From Neisseria animalis (GTDB lineage: Bacteria > Pseudomonadota > Gammaproteobacteria > Burkholderiales > Neisseriaceae): a stretch of DNA of 64,000 nt. The stretch covers positions 62,001-126,000 of the forward strand of contig NZ_LR134287.1 of assembly GCF_900636515.1 (NCBI RefSeq), given 5' to 3'. Shown here in pieces: positions 1 through 8,461 of the stretch. The position numbers and the translations under genes are program-made. The notes beneath the pieces were generated by a model that was not told the origin of the DNA, ran no database searches, and saw only the letters and a list, made by a program, of their open reading frames with translations. Positions within the stretch are counted from its first letter, which is position 1; every line of letters starts with the position of its first letter.

Positions 1-2168
1 AAGGCGGCGGCAATATGGCCTTAGACGGTAAAAACTACCGTTTGGAAATCGATGCTTCCGGCGGTCTGAACCCGGAGCAGACCCAATGGAAAGGCACGGT
101 CGGCACGCTCAATATCGGCGGCGCATTCAACCTCAGGCTGCAAAACCGCATCAATCTCGAAGCAGGAGCAGAACGTGTTGCCATGAGTCCCGCACAATGG
201 GCGGTGATGGGCGGCAGCCTCAACCTGCAAAGTTTCGTATGGGACAAAAAAACCGGCATCACCAGCAAAGGCAGTGCCCACAACCTGCACATGGCGGAAC
301 TGCACAATTTCTACACGCCGCCCGTACCGCATAATCTCGTACTCGGCGGCGATTGGGACGTGTCTTACAGCGAAAACGCGCGCGGCTATCTGAATGTCTC
401 CCGTCAGGGCGGAGACGTTCTGCTGCCCGACAGCAACCAGCCGCTCGGTTTGAGTGCGCTGATGCTCAATACCCGTTTCCAAAACGGCCGTATCGATGCG
501 CGCCTGAACGGTAACACCCGCTTCGGCAAAGCCGACGCCGCCATCGGCATTGCCCAGCAATTTGGCAGTAACATTGCCGCCGCGCCGCTCAGCGGCAAAA
601 TCAATCTGGATATTCCCGACTTAACCCCATTCCGCACCTTCCTGCCTAACAGCGCCAAAAACCTGAGCGGCAGCTTTCGCGGCAGCGCGGATCTCGGAGG
701 GCGGGTCTCCTCCCCTACCGTCAACAGCACGCTGGCGGGCAACACCAATTTCGGCACCCTCAACGGTAACGTCAACATCGGTACAAGCAGCAACTTTGCC
801 GACGCACCGTTGTCAGGCCGTCTGCATATTAATGTTGCCGAATTGGAAACCTTCCGCAGCTTCCTGCCCGTCGGCCAAACTGTCAAAGGCAACCTGAATG
901 CCGCCGTCACTTTGGGCGGCAGGCTGAGCGAACCCTTACTCGGCGGCACGCTGAACGGGGAAAACCTCTACTACCGCAATCAGGCTCAAGGCATTATTCT
1001 GGACAACGGCGTATTGCGTTCCCGTCTGCAAGGGCAACGCTGGGTCATCGACAGCCTCAAGTTCCACCGTGGTGGTACGGTAGAACTCAGCGGCGGCGTA
1101 TCCCTCGACAACAACGCGCCCGATGTCGATGTCGATATCGTGTTCGACCGCTACCGCACCCTTTCACGCCCCAACCGCCGGCTGGCATTGAGCGGCAAAG
1201 CCAAAGTCCGCTACAACGAAGCACACGGCGTCGCACTTACCGGCGGCCTGAAAGCCGATTTCGGTATGTTCGGTTTCCAAAACGCCTCCATGCCCACCAC
1301 AGATGACGATGTCGTGATTTTGGGTGAAGAGCACAAAACCCAAACCGCCACCACACCGATTTACATGGATTTGGACATCGACCTGAACGACAATGTGCGT
1401 TTCGTTGCCGAAGGATTGAATGTCACCCTTGGCGGCAAGCTCAAACTCAGCGCGCGCCCCAATGAAACCGTACAAGGTGTCGGATCGATTAATGTCGTCA
1501 AAGGCAGCTACAAAGCCTACGGACAAGATTTGGAAATTAAAAAAGGCGTGATTTCCTTTGTCGGCCCGCTGACCAACCCCAATCTGAATATCCGCGCCGA
1601 ACGCCGCCTCTCCCCTGTCGGCGCGGGCGTAGAAGTTTTGGGCAATCTCGACAATCCGCGTATCACGCTGGTTGCCGACGAGCCGATGAGCGAAAAAGAC
1701 AAGCTGTCTTGGCTGATTCTCAACCGCGCCAGTTCCGGCAGCGACAGCGACAACGCCGCCTTGTCCGCCGCCGCCGGCGCACTCTTGGCAGGACAGCTCA
1801 ACGACCGTGTCGGCTTGGTGGACGACATCGGCTTTACCAGCCAGCAGAGCCGCAATGCCGAAACCGGCGAAATGAACCCTGCCGAGCAGGTGCTGACCGT
1901 CGGCAAACAACTGACCAACGAGCTGTATGCCGGTTACGAATTCGGGATTACCAGCACCAAACAATCGGTCAAACTGGTATACCAACTTACCCGTTCCCTG
2001 CAAGCGGTTGCCCGCATCGGCAATCTCTCCAGCGGCGGCGAACTGAAATACTCAATCCGTTTCGATACCCTGCCGTGGCAGAAAAAGCTCAAAGCCGAAG
2101 ACAAAGCGGCCGAAGCAGCCGAAAGGCAACGCTTTGAACAGCAGCAACGCGAACGGCAAAACCCGTAA
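1..2168 (+). CDS. tamB: TamB, translocation and assembly module inner-membrane protein (3' part)
   Basis: The reading frame is open to the left edge with no stop, so this is the C-terminal part (about 720 residues) of a protein that is normally well over 1,000 residues. TamB is anchored in the inner membrane, spans the periplasm and works with the outer-membrane protein TamA in outer-membrane protein assembly and lipid transport. The visible part shows the long beta-rich repeats of the family (recurring SGRLHINV- and NLNAAVTLGG-like units) and ends with the conserved DUF490 C-terminal domain, including GSINVVKGSYKAYGQDLEIKKG at about residues 496-517 of the visible frame. The Gln/Arg/Glu-rich tail is charged. 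A tamA gene would be expected just upstream, outside the window. Confidence 0.9.
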   Translation, partial: GGGNMALDGKNYRLEIDASGGLNPEQTQWKGTVGTLNIGGAFNLRLQNRINLEAGAERVAMSPAQWAVMGGSLNLQSFVWDKKTGITSKGSAHNLHMAELHNFYTPPVPHNLVLGGDWDVSYSENARGYLNVSRQGGDVLLPDSNQPLGLSALMLNTRFQNGRIDARLNGNTRFGKADAAIGIAQQFGSNIAAAPLSGKINLDIPDLTPFRTFLPNSAKNLSGSFRGSADLGGRVSSPTVNSTLAGNTNFGTLNGNVNIGTSSNFADAPLSGRLHINVAELETFRSFLPVGQTVKGNLNAAVTLGGRLSEPLLGGTLNGENLYYRNQAQGIILDNGVLRSRLQGQRWVIDSLKFHRGGTVELSGGVSLDNNAPDVDVDIVFDRYRTLSRPNRRLALSGKAKVRYNEAHGVALTGGLKADFGMFGFQNASMPTTDDDVVILGEEHKTQTATTPIYMDLDIDLNDNVRFVAEGLNVTLGGKLKLSARPNETVQGVGSINVVKGSYKAYGQDLEIKKGVISFVGPLTNPNLNIRAERRLSPVGAGVEVLGNLDNPRITLVADEPMSEKDKLSWLILNRASSGSDSDNAALSAAAGALLAGQLNDRVGLVDDIGFTSQQSRNAETGEMNPAEQVLTVGKQLTNELYAGYEFGITSTKQSVKLVYQLTRSLQAVARIGNLSSGGELKYSIRFDTLPWQKKLKAEDKAAEAAERQRFEQQQRERQNP

Positions 2169-2190
2169 GGCCGTCTGCAAAATACAATCC

Positions 2191-2357
2191 GAAACCTTTG
2201 CGAAATTCATGACAAGGGCTGGTCGGAGCGGTTTTTACACCCGCCCGCTTGAGCTTTTTGAAGTGGTCACTTTCAAGGTATTGATTAACTTCGGGCGGGT
2301 ATAAAACCCGCCCCGACAATCAGTTTTGCTTTATTTCCTGTTTTTGGCAAAGGTCTC
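2191..2357. mobile_element. MITE-like element, copy 1
   Basis: A non-coding element of about 167 bp. Its ends are inverted repeats (GAAACCTTTGCGAAATT on the left; GGCAAAGGTCTC on the right), and it carries a nested inner inverted repeat (TTTTTACACCCGCCC against GGGCGGGTATAAAACCC). It is flanked by a perfect 5-bp direct repeat, AATCC (2186-2190 and 2358-2362), which is a target-site duplication. Three more copies lie at 14588, 15667 and 31098. It has no transposase and must have been moved in trans. I cannot assign it to an IS family. Confidence 0.8.
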
Positions 2358-2400
2358 AATCCACTACATTCTTTCTTACCGGAAACTGCATGGCGGATTT

Positions 2401-2553
2401 TATAATCGGATTTCACAAAATGAGACAAGGCAGCAAAGCCGTAGACCGTACAGGCAATGCGGCTCGGAGAGCTTCTTGTTTCAGCAGCTTGGTCAAGTCT
2501 CCCAATTTGAGCAAAGTACGGCAACACCGCCTCGCTCTGTGAAATAACCACAT
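2401..2553. repeat. Correia-like element, long form, degenerate
   Basis: The left end reads TATAATCGGATTTCACAAAATG and the right end is its rough inverse (CTCTGTGAAATAACCACAT). The inner sequence GAGACAAGGCAGCAAAGCCG matches the arm of the intact elements in this window. The length of about 153 bp agrees with the long class of Correia elements. The ends have decayed, so the boundaries are approximate. The remaining sequence up to recX (2554-2791) holds nothing I recognise. Confidence 0.6.
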
Positions 2554-2791
2554 CGGCAACCCCCGTCCGCAGTATTGATTTGCCGTCTGTTCGGATAATT
2601 CCACAGTACCCGAAGCGCAGCAAGGTGCTGTAAACGGCAGCAAAGACAAAAAGGGAACAAACCCTCAGCATCAAACGGGCAAACCGGCCTGCCGCTTCTT
2701 GGCAACAAAGCAGGCATACGGTATTTTTTGAATTTCCAGCCGCAAAAAATCCGCCTGATTATCTGGATAGCAAACCGCTCCCGCCTTTATA

Positions 2792-3268
2792 ATGTCTGCC
2801 ATGAAACCACAAAAATCCCTACGCGCCCGCGCGATGGACATTTTATCGCGCCAAGAAGTCAGCCGTGCCGGATTACGGCGCAAACTCGCTCCCCACGCGG
2901 AAAGCACGGAAGAGCTGGAGCAGGTGCTGGCCGAATTCAGCGAGCGCAACTGGCAATCGGACGAACGCTACGCCGAAGCCTATATCCACAGCAAAAGCCG
3001 TCTGCACGGCACTTTGCGCCTGAAACAAGCCTTATCCGCGCAAGGCATAGACGAGGAAATCAGCACACGTTTCCTGCCCGACCGAGACAGCGAACGCCAA
3101 ACGGCAGCGGCGGTATTGCGGAAAAAGTTCAAACAGCCGGCCGCAGATTTGAAAGAAAAGCAGAAACAAGTACGCTTTCTGGCTTACCGCGGCTTCGATA
3201 TGGATACCATTCAAACCGCATTACGCTACGCATGGGACGAAGAATACTGGCAGGACGGATACGAATGA
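2792..3268 (+). CDS. recX: Regulatory protein RecX
   Basis: RecX binds RecA filaments and modulates recombination and the SOS response; in gonococci it is reported to promote RecA-dependent recombination and transformation. The 158-residue product has the usual length and the three repeated helical units of the family. The N-terminal RARAMDILSRQEVSRAGLRRKL and the middle DERYAEAYIHSKSRLHGTLR are typical RecX signatures. Two starts are possible, at residue 1 and at the in-frame Met 4 (MKPQKSLRAR). It stands alone and converges on rsgA; recA is not in the window. Confidence 0.92.
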   Translation: MSAMKPQKSLRARAMDILSRQEVSRAGLRRKLAPHAESTEELEQVLAEFSERNWQSDERYAEAYIHSKSRLHGTLRLKQALSAQGIDEEISTRFLPDRDSERQTAAAVLRKKFKQPAADLKEKQKQVRFLAYRGFDMDTIQTALRYAWDEEYWQDGYE

Positions 3269-3390
3269 AACCGCTCCACGGCAGATAAACCCGCCCGCAG
3301 CTTGATGTTACCGCCGAATGATACAGAGCGGCAAACAGCAAACCGCTGCTGATGCGCCAACCTGCTTCTCTTCAAACAATCCCAAAAATA

Positions 3391-3427
3391 AGGCCGTCTG
3401 CAAAATCATCATTTGCAGACGGCCTTT
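3391..3427. terminator. Uptake-sequence terminator, outer duplicate
   Basis: An inverted pair AGGCCGTCTGCAAA...TTTGCAGACGGCCT with flanking A and T runs. It is the duplicated partner of the rsgA terminator at 3781 and lies beyond recX, so it may now serve recX. Confidence 0.75.
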
Positions 3428-3522
3428 AAACTTGATTCGGCTTCAACGCAGCAATTCATCGGTAATCCGTTGCAGAAACGCCACCCGTTCGGGTTTGACC
3501 GCACCGCCTGCCGCCGCTTTTT

Positions 3523-3629
3523 TATAGTCGAATAAAATAAGAATGAGACAAGGCAGCGAAGCCGCAGACAGTACACATAGTACGGCAAGGCAAAGCAACG
3601 CTGTATCATTCTTATTTTAAATGACTATA
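3523..3629. repeat. Correia-like element, short form (107 bp), copy 1
   Basis: The ends are TATAGTCGAATAAAATAAGAATGA and its inverse ending TTTAAATGACTATA. The inside contains GCCGCAGACAGTAC, as in known Correia elements. It is inserted at a TA in the duplicated rsgA end, and the intact rsgA gene nearby shows the unoccupied site (TTTTTTAACCGC). Confidence 0.93.
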
Positions 3630-3780
3630 ACTGCACAATCGGGTTCGGCACGGTGGGTACAGTTGTGAAAACGGCAATGTCCGGCCAGATGTTTCAAGTC
3701 GGAGAAATGATACGAAACGGCAAACCACAAACCGCTGCTGATATGCCAACCTGCATCTCTTCAAACAATCCCAAAAAATA

Positions 3781-3817
3781 AGGCCGTCTGCAAAATCCTG
3801 TTTTTGCAGACGGCCTT
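3781..3817. terminator. Uptake-sequence terminator of rsgA
   Basis: The pair AGGCCGTCTGCAAA/TTTTTGCAGACGGCCT has a loop of a few bases and a T run. It sits just past the rsgA stop between convergent genes, so it can act in both directions. Confidence 0.8.
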
Positions 3818-3833
3818 TAAACTTTATTCGGCC

Positions 3834-4700
3834 TCAACGCAGCAATTCATCGGTAATCCGTTGCAGAAACGCCACCCGTTCGGGTTTGACCGCGCCGTCT
3901 GCCGCCGCTTTTTTAACCGCACAATCGGGTTCGGCACGGTGGGTGCAGTTGTGAAAACGGCAGTGTCCGGCCAGATGTTTCAAATCGGGGAAATGGTACA
4001 GCAAATCGGCGGCGTTCAAATGGTGCAGACCAAACTCCTGCAGGCCCGGGGAGTCGATTAATCGGGTTTCGCTATCCAAATCATACAGTTGGGCATGAGT
4101 GGTAGTATGCTTTCCGGAATCCAGCGCAGCAGAGATGTCGCCGGTGCGGGCGGCTTCGCTGCCCAGCAAAGCGTTGGTCAAAGTAGATTTGCCCATGCCG
4201 CTCTGCCCCAAGAAAATATTGGTTTGCCCTTTCAGCAGCGGTTTCAGAAGCTCAACATTATCCAAAGCACACACTTCAACCACTCGGTAGCCTAAAGTTT
4301 CGTAAAAACGGAATACTTCCCGCCACGCCGCTGTTTCAGGCAAATCGGCTTTGTTCAATACAATCACGGCCTCTATGCCGGCCGCCTCCGCCGCCAGCAA
4401 TGCGCGCTGTACCAACAGCTCGCTGGGACTGGGGACGGCAGCGGTTACCACCAGAAGCTGCGTAACATTGGCGGCAATCAGTTTGGTTTTCCATGCGTCC
4501 TGACGGTACAGCAGGCTGCGGCGCGGCAGGTAGTCTTCGATAACTGCCTGTTCGCCGTTGATTCTGCTGATACGCACTTCGTCGCCGCAGGCAAAATCGA
4601 CACGCTTTTTACGGGTGGTGGCCTCGAAAGTCTGCCCGTCCGGTGTGCGTATGATGTAGCGGCGGCCGTAGCTGGTAATGATTTGGGCGGTATCGGTCAT
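3834..4700 (-). CDS. rsgA: Small ribosomal subunit biogenesis GTPase RsgA
   Basis: RsgA is a circularly permuted GTPase that helps late maturation of the 30S subunit. The 288-residue protein has an N-terminal OB-fold (about 1-75), then the GTPase motifs in permuted order: NKAD at 116-119, the P-loop GQSGMGKS at 165-172, and DSPG at 206-209. A C-terminal zinc site follows (Cys237, Cys242, His244, Cys250). I chose the start at MTDTAQI; a Met nine codons upstream is also open. yggS lies upstream on the same strand. The 3' end has been tandemly duplicated just downstream, and the copy kept here is complete. Confidence 0.93.
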   Translation of the reverse strand: MTDTAQIITSYGRRYIIRTPDGQTFEATTRKKRVDFACGDEVRISRINGEQAVIEDYLPRRSLLYRQDAWKTKLIAANVTQLLVVTAAVPSPSELLVQRALLAAEAAGIEAVIVLNKADLPETAAWREVFRFYETLGYRVVEVCALDNVELLKPLLKGQTNIFLGQSGMGKSTLTNALLGSEAARTGDISAALDSGKHTTTHAQLYDLDSETRLIDSPGLQEFGLHHLNAADLLYHFPDLKHLAGHCRFHNCTHRAEPDCAVKKAAADGAVKPERVAFLQRITDELLR

Positions 4701-4792
4701 GATGTTTTGTAAAGGGGAAAACCGCATTTTATCGTATGTTCGGCTTGATTAGGCAGGTTTGTATTGGAAATGCAGACGGCATAAACGATGAT

Positions 4793-5503
4793 TCAAGCGG
4801 TTTCAGACGGCTCTCCGTATGTCCTGTTGCCGAATATCGCGCTGCCGATGCGGACGTGGGTCGCGCCGCAACGGACGGCAGTTGACATGTCCGCACTCAT
4901 GCCCATCGATAATACGTCGGCTTCGATTCCTGCGGCGTTCAAATCGGCCAGCAGCGATTTCATTCTGCCGAACTGCCGCGCCAATTCGGCTTCACCGACC
5001 TCTGCCGCCGCCACGCACATCAAGCCGCGTACCTGTATGTTGGGGAGCTTGGCAACTTCCTTTGCCAAACCGACGGCTTCCTCCGGCACAACACCGTGTT
5101 TCGCGCTTTCGGCGGCAATATTCACTTCGATACATACTTGCAGCGGCGGCATTGCAGACGGCCTTTGTGCGCTGATTCTTTGGGCAGTTTTCAAACGGCT
5201 TACCGTGTGCAGCCAATGGGCGCGCTCGGCGACAAATTTAGTTTTGTTCGACTGTACATCACCGATAACGTGCCAGACGATGTCGGGCAAATCCGCCAAG
5301 GCTTCGGTTTTGCCGTACCACTCCTGAATATAGTTTTCACCGAAATCGCGCTGGCCTGCCGCATAAACCTCGCGTATGTCTTCCGCAGGAAAAGTTTTGC
5401 TCACCGCAATCAGCCGCACGCTGTCTTCTTCACGACCTGCCGCCGCTTCCGCCTGACGGACGGCGGCACATACCGTCTGATAATTGCGTTTCAATACCGA
5501 CAT
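4793..5503 (-). CDS. yggS: YggS/PLPBP family pyridoxal phosphate homeostasis protein
   Basis: A single-domain protein of 236 residues with the alanine-racemase-like barrel that binds pyridoxal 5'-phosphate without known enzyme activity and keeps vitamin B6 and amino-acid pools balanced. The cofactor lysine is Lys36 in LIAVSKTFP, and DFGENYIQE and the C-terminal LSMGMSADMSTAV phosphate-binding segment are characteristic. It is divergent from pilT, with about 86 bp between the starts, an arrangement common in bacteria with type IV pili. rsgA follows 92 bp downstream on the same strand and may be co-transcribed. Confidence 0.93.
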   Translation of the reverse strand: MSVLKRNYQTVCAAVRQAEAAAGREEDSVRLIAVSKTFPAEDIREVYAAGQRDFGENYIQEWYGKTEALADLPDIVWHVIGDVQSNKTKFVAERAHWLHTVSRLKTAQRISAQRPSAMPPLQVCIEVNIAAESAKHGVVPEEAVGLAKEVAKLPNIQVRGLMCVAAAEVGEAELARQFGRMKSLLADLNAAGIEADVLSMGMSADMSTAVRCGATHVRIGSAIFGNRTYGEPSETA

Positions 5504-5589
5504 AGCGTTTTTCCTTATATAATAATCGTCTGACGGCGTACACGCTGCCGTCGGGCATCATTCTAATCCAAATCCAGCAAGGCAACACC

Positions 5590-6633
5590 ATGCAGATTAC
5601 CGACTTACTCGCTTTCGGTGTAAAAAACCAAGCCTCCGATCTCCATTTGAGTGCCGGTATGCCGCCGATGATTCGCGTCAACGGAGACATCCGCCGCATC
5701 AACCTGCCTGAAATGGACGCAGACGAAGTCGGCAGCCTGATTGATTCGGTCATGACCGACCACCAGCGCAAGGCATACCGGCAGGATTTGGAAACGGATT
5801 TTTCGTTTGAGCTGCCGAATGTGGCGCGCTTCCGTGCCAATGTATTCACCACCGACCGCGGGCCTGCCGCCGTTTTCCGTACCATTCCCAACACGGTGTT
5901 GACGCTGGAAGATTTGGGTGCCCCGCGCATTTTGCAAAAAATCGCCGACTCGCCGCGCGGCTTGGTATTGGTTACCGGCCCTACCGGCTCGGGAAAATCC
6001 ACCACGCTGGCAGCGATGATTGACTACATCAACAAAAACCAACCGGCCCATATCCTGACTATTGAAGATCCGGTTGAGTTTATACACCACAGCCAAAAAG
6101 CGCTCATCAACCAACGCGAACTGCACCGCCATACCCACAGCTTCCACAACGCCCTGCGCTCGGCTCTGCGCGAAGATCCCGATGTGATTCTGGTGGGCGA
6201 AATGCGCGATCCGGAAACCATACGGCTGGCACTGACCGCTGCCGAAACCGGCCATCTGGTTTTCGCCACCCTGCATACCACCGGCGCGGCAAAAACCATA
6301 GACCGCATTGTCGATGTTTTTCCCGCCGGAGAAAAAGAAATGGTTCGCGCAATGCTGTCCGAATCACTGCGTGCCGTGATTTCACAAATTCTGCTGAAAA
6401 AACGCGACGGCAACGGACGGATTGCCGCACACGAAATCCTGATGTCCACTCCGGCAGTACGCAATCTGATTCGCGAAAACAAAACCGCCCAGCTCCAATC
6501 CGCCCTGCAAACCGGCCACAGCCACGGTATGCAGACTTTGGACCAAGCACTGCAACAACTGCTGCGGCAAGGTCTGATTAGTGCCGAAACCGCCAGAAGC
6601 AAAGCACAAAACAGCGATTATCTTGCCGACTAG
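5590..6633 (+). CDS. pilT: Type IV pilus retraction ATPase PilT
   Basis: A cytoplasmic hexameric ATPase that depolymerises the type IV pilus, powering twitching motility and pulling in DNA during transformation. The 347 residues match the family length. Visible motifs are the Walker A GPTGSGKST (130-138), the acidic segment LTIEDPVEF, the Walker B VILVGEMRD (199-207), the His-box HLVFATLHT (222-230), and the C-terminal AVRNLIRE (289-296) needed for retraction in PilT proteins (usually AIRNLIRE). It is followed by the paralogue pilU after 96 bp holding an inverted uptake-sequence pair. Confidence 0.97.
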   Translation: MQITDLLAFGVKNQASDLHLSAGMPPMIRVNGDIRRINLPEMDADEVGSLIDSVMTDHQRKAYRQDLETDFSFELPNVARFRANVFTTDRGPAAVFRTIPNTVLTLEDLGAPRILQKIADSPRGLVLVTGPTGSGKSTTLAAMIDYINKNQPAHILTIEDPVEFIHHSQKALINQRELHRHTHSFHNALRSALREDPDVILVGEMRDPETIRLALTAAETGHLVFATLHTTGAAKTIDRIVDVFPAGEKEMVRAMLSESLRAVISQILLKKRDGNGRIAAHEILMSTPAVRNLIRENKTAQLQSALQTGHSHGMQTLDQALQQLLRQGLISAETARSKAQNSDYLAD

Positions 6634-6680
6634 CCGTTTTGCAGACGGCATTTTACCCTCAAGGCCGTCTGCAAAACGGC
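6633..6680. repeat. Inverted uptake-sequence pair between pilT and pilU
   Basis: Two perfect 17-base arms, GCCGTTTTGCAGACGGC and its inverse, are separated by 14 bases. No T run follows on the plus strand, so it may be a weak terminator or a processing hairpin that lowers pilU expression relative to pilT. Confidence 0.7.
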
Positions 6681-6729
6681 GGTTTCAAGACTACATAACA
6701 ATCTGCAAACCGGAAAACCGATTACCCAT

Positions 6730-7959
6730 ATGCCCACTCACGAAGATCACGCCCTTTACAGCCCGCTTGCCGATTTGCTGCAAGCGTACGCACCGCCCTC
6801 CGAAGACGGCAAACCCGCCGGCAACACAGCCGCGCCCCACCCGCTGCTGACCCGCCTGTTTCAAGAAGCGGAAAGCCGCCGTGCCGCCGATATTTTCATC
6901 AGCGCGGGATTTCCTCCGGCAATCAAAACCGACGGCAAATTCACGCCGCTGCCGCTGCCCAAGCTCGACGCTTCGGATACGGCCGCCATTGCCGAAGCCA
7001 CCATGCCTGCCGAGCAAACCGCCGTTTTCCGGCAGCGCAAAGAAGCAGACTATACCGTCCAATCGCACAGCCACATACGCTACCGCGCCCACGCCTATTG
7101 CGAACAGGGGCGTATCGGCATGGTTCTGCACCGCATCCGCCAAGACATTCCTGCACTCGACACCTTGGGTTTGCCCATCAAACTGCAAGAGCTGGCACTG
7201 GCTTCGCAGGGTTTGCTCATCGTATCCGGTATGGCAGGCTCGGGAAAATCTACGGCAACCGCCGCCTTGCTCGACTACCGCAACCGCAATCTGCCCGGCC
7301 ACATCATTACCATTGAAGAGCCGATTGAATTTATCCACCAGCCGCACCGCTGTATCATTACCCAGCGCGAAGTCGGTATCGATACCCCCGATTGGACAAC
7401 CGCCGTTCAACACGCCGCGCGCCAATCGCCCGATGTTATCTGTATCGGTGAAGTACGCAACGCCGCCGAAATGGAACACGCCCTACGTCTGGCGCAGACA
7501 GGCCATTTGTGTATCCTGAACCTTCACGCCGCCAATTCCATACAAGCTGTTGAACAAATTACACATTTTTATCTTCCGGAACACCGAAGCCGCATTTTGG
7601 CCGATTTGGCCTTAAACCTGAACGGCATTGCCTGCCTGCGTTTGGCCGCAAAAACCAACCAAAACGGACGCATTGCGTCAACGGATTTACTGATAAACAC
7701 GCCGGCGGTACAAGATTTGCTGTTTCAAGGAGATTTGCTGCATCTGCGCGAACTGATGGCGCGTTCGGCGCAAGACGGTATGCAGACGGCAGACCAAAAC
7801 CTTTTCCGCCTTTATGCAGACGGCATTATCGATCGGCAGGAAGCGCTGCGCCAAGCCGATTCTGCCAACGACCTGCGTTTGCAAATCCAACTGCACGATG
7901 AAGGCAACAGCACCAAACGGCTGTACGACCGCATCAGCGATTTGAATCTGATGACCTGA
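6730..7959 (+). CDS. pilU: PilT-like ATPase PilU, divergent
   Basis: PilU is the accessory retraction ATPase that works with PilT. The 409-residue protein has the Walker A GMAGSGKST (167-175), ITIEEPIEF, the Walker B VICIGEVRN (236-244) and the LNLHAANS region, so the ATPase core is present. It is more diverged than pilT: the Walker A begins GMAG where PilU usually has GATG, and the common SQRLIPR-like segment after the hexamer core reads NGIACLRLAAK. An extension of about 40 residues precedes the usual start of homology. Uptake-sequence cores occur in frame near the C-terminus (coding MQTADQN and YADGII). Start chosen at the first ATG after the hairpin. Confidence 0.88.
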   Translation: MPTHEDHALYSPLADLLQAYAPPSEDGKPAGNTAAPHPLLTRLFQEAESRRAADIFISAGFPPAIKTDGKFTPLPLPKLDASDTAAIAEATMPAEQTAVFRQRKEADYTVQSHSHIRYRAHAYCEQGRIGMVLHRIRQDIPALDTLGLPIKLQELALASQGLLIVSGMAGSGKSTATAALLDYRNRNLPGHIITIEEPIEFIHQPHRCIITQREVGIDTPDWTTAVQHAARQSPDVICIGEVRNAAEMEHALRLAQTGHLCILNLHAANSIQAVEQITHFYLPEHRSRILADLALNLNGIACLRLAAKTNQNGRIASTDLLINTPAVQDLLFQGDLLHLRELMARSAQDGMQTADQNLFRLYADGIIDRQEALRQADSANDLRLQIQLHDEGNSTKRLYDRISDLNLMT

Positions 7960-8015
7960 TGGCTTTTCCGCATCGGCGGCGGCAGCCGTGCTTATCCACA
8001 TTCTGAGGACGTGTC

Positions 8016-8441
8016 ATGTATCTTTGGTTTAAACTTATCCACATTTTCTTTATTATTTCTTGGTTTGCCGGTTTGTTTTACCTGCCGCGTATCTACGTTA
8101 ACCTTGCCCAGCTCAATCCGCAAAACGATACTGCCGAATACGCCCGCCTGCTCGGCATGGCGCAGCGGCTGTATAAATTTATGGCACCGCTGGGCTATGG
8201 CGCGCTGATTTTCGGTATTGCAGTGCCGTTTGCCGCCGGCTGGTGGGGGCAGGGCTGGGTACACGCCAAACTGCTGCTCGGTATCTTGCTTTTCGGCTAC
8301 CAACATATCTGCCGCGCCCATCTGCGCCGCTTTGAACAACACGCCTGCCGACACAGCCACAAATATTACCGTGTGTTTAACGAAATCCCCGTATTGATGA
8401 TGATTGCCGCGCTGTATTTGGTGGTATTCAAACCGTTTTAA
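8016..8441 (+). CDS. hemJ: HemJ-type protoporphyrinogen IX oxidase (CopD-like membrane protein)
   Basis: HemJ oxidises protoporphyrinogen IX to protoporphyrin IX in haem synthesis. The 141-residue protein has four hydrophobic helices. The N-terminal KLIHIFFIISWFAGLFYLPR carries the conserved His and the FAGLFYLPR signature, and the second conserved basic site lies in VHAKLLLGILLF (about residue 88). The ATG is preceded by TGAGG at good spacing. It follows pilU by 56 bp. A perfect DnaA-box match (TTATCCACA, 7992-8000) lies in that gap and another within the gene. Confidence 0.9.
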   Translation: MYLWFKLIHIFFIISWFAGLFYLPRIYVNLAQLNPQNDTAEYARLLGMAQRLYKFMAPLGYGALIFGIAVPFAAGWWGQGWVHAKLLLGILLFGYQHICRAHLRRFEQHACRHSHKYYRVFNEIPVLMMIAALYLVVFKPF

Positions 8442-8461
8442 CCCGAAAGGCCGTCTGCAAA

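Larger units (their letters stand above)
3317..3715 (-). pseudogene. Decayed tandem copy of the rsgA 3' end, split by a Correia-like element
   Basis: This block repeats, on the same strand, the last about 55 codons of rsgA, its uptake-sequence terminator and the DNA just beyond. The matching real copy lies at about 3712-4003. The two copies differ at scattered positions, and the outer one carries a 107-bp Correia-like element at 3523-3629. The unit runs between two short matches (GAATGATAC near 3317 and GAAATGATAC near 3703), which suggests recombination there. The fragment has no start and no GTPase motifs, so it cannot make RsgA. Confidence 0.85.

Noticed and set aside
1164..2003. Long open frame antisense to tamB
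   Set aside because: Shadow of a GC-rich coding gene; no homology or ribosome-binding site. Similar long antisense frames in gnd, gabT, gabD, pilT and topA were dropped for the same reason.
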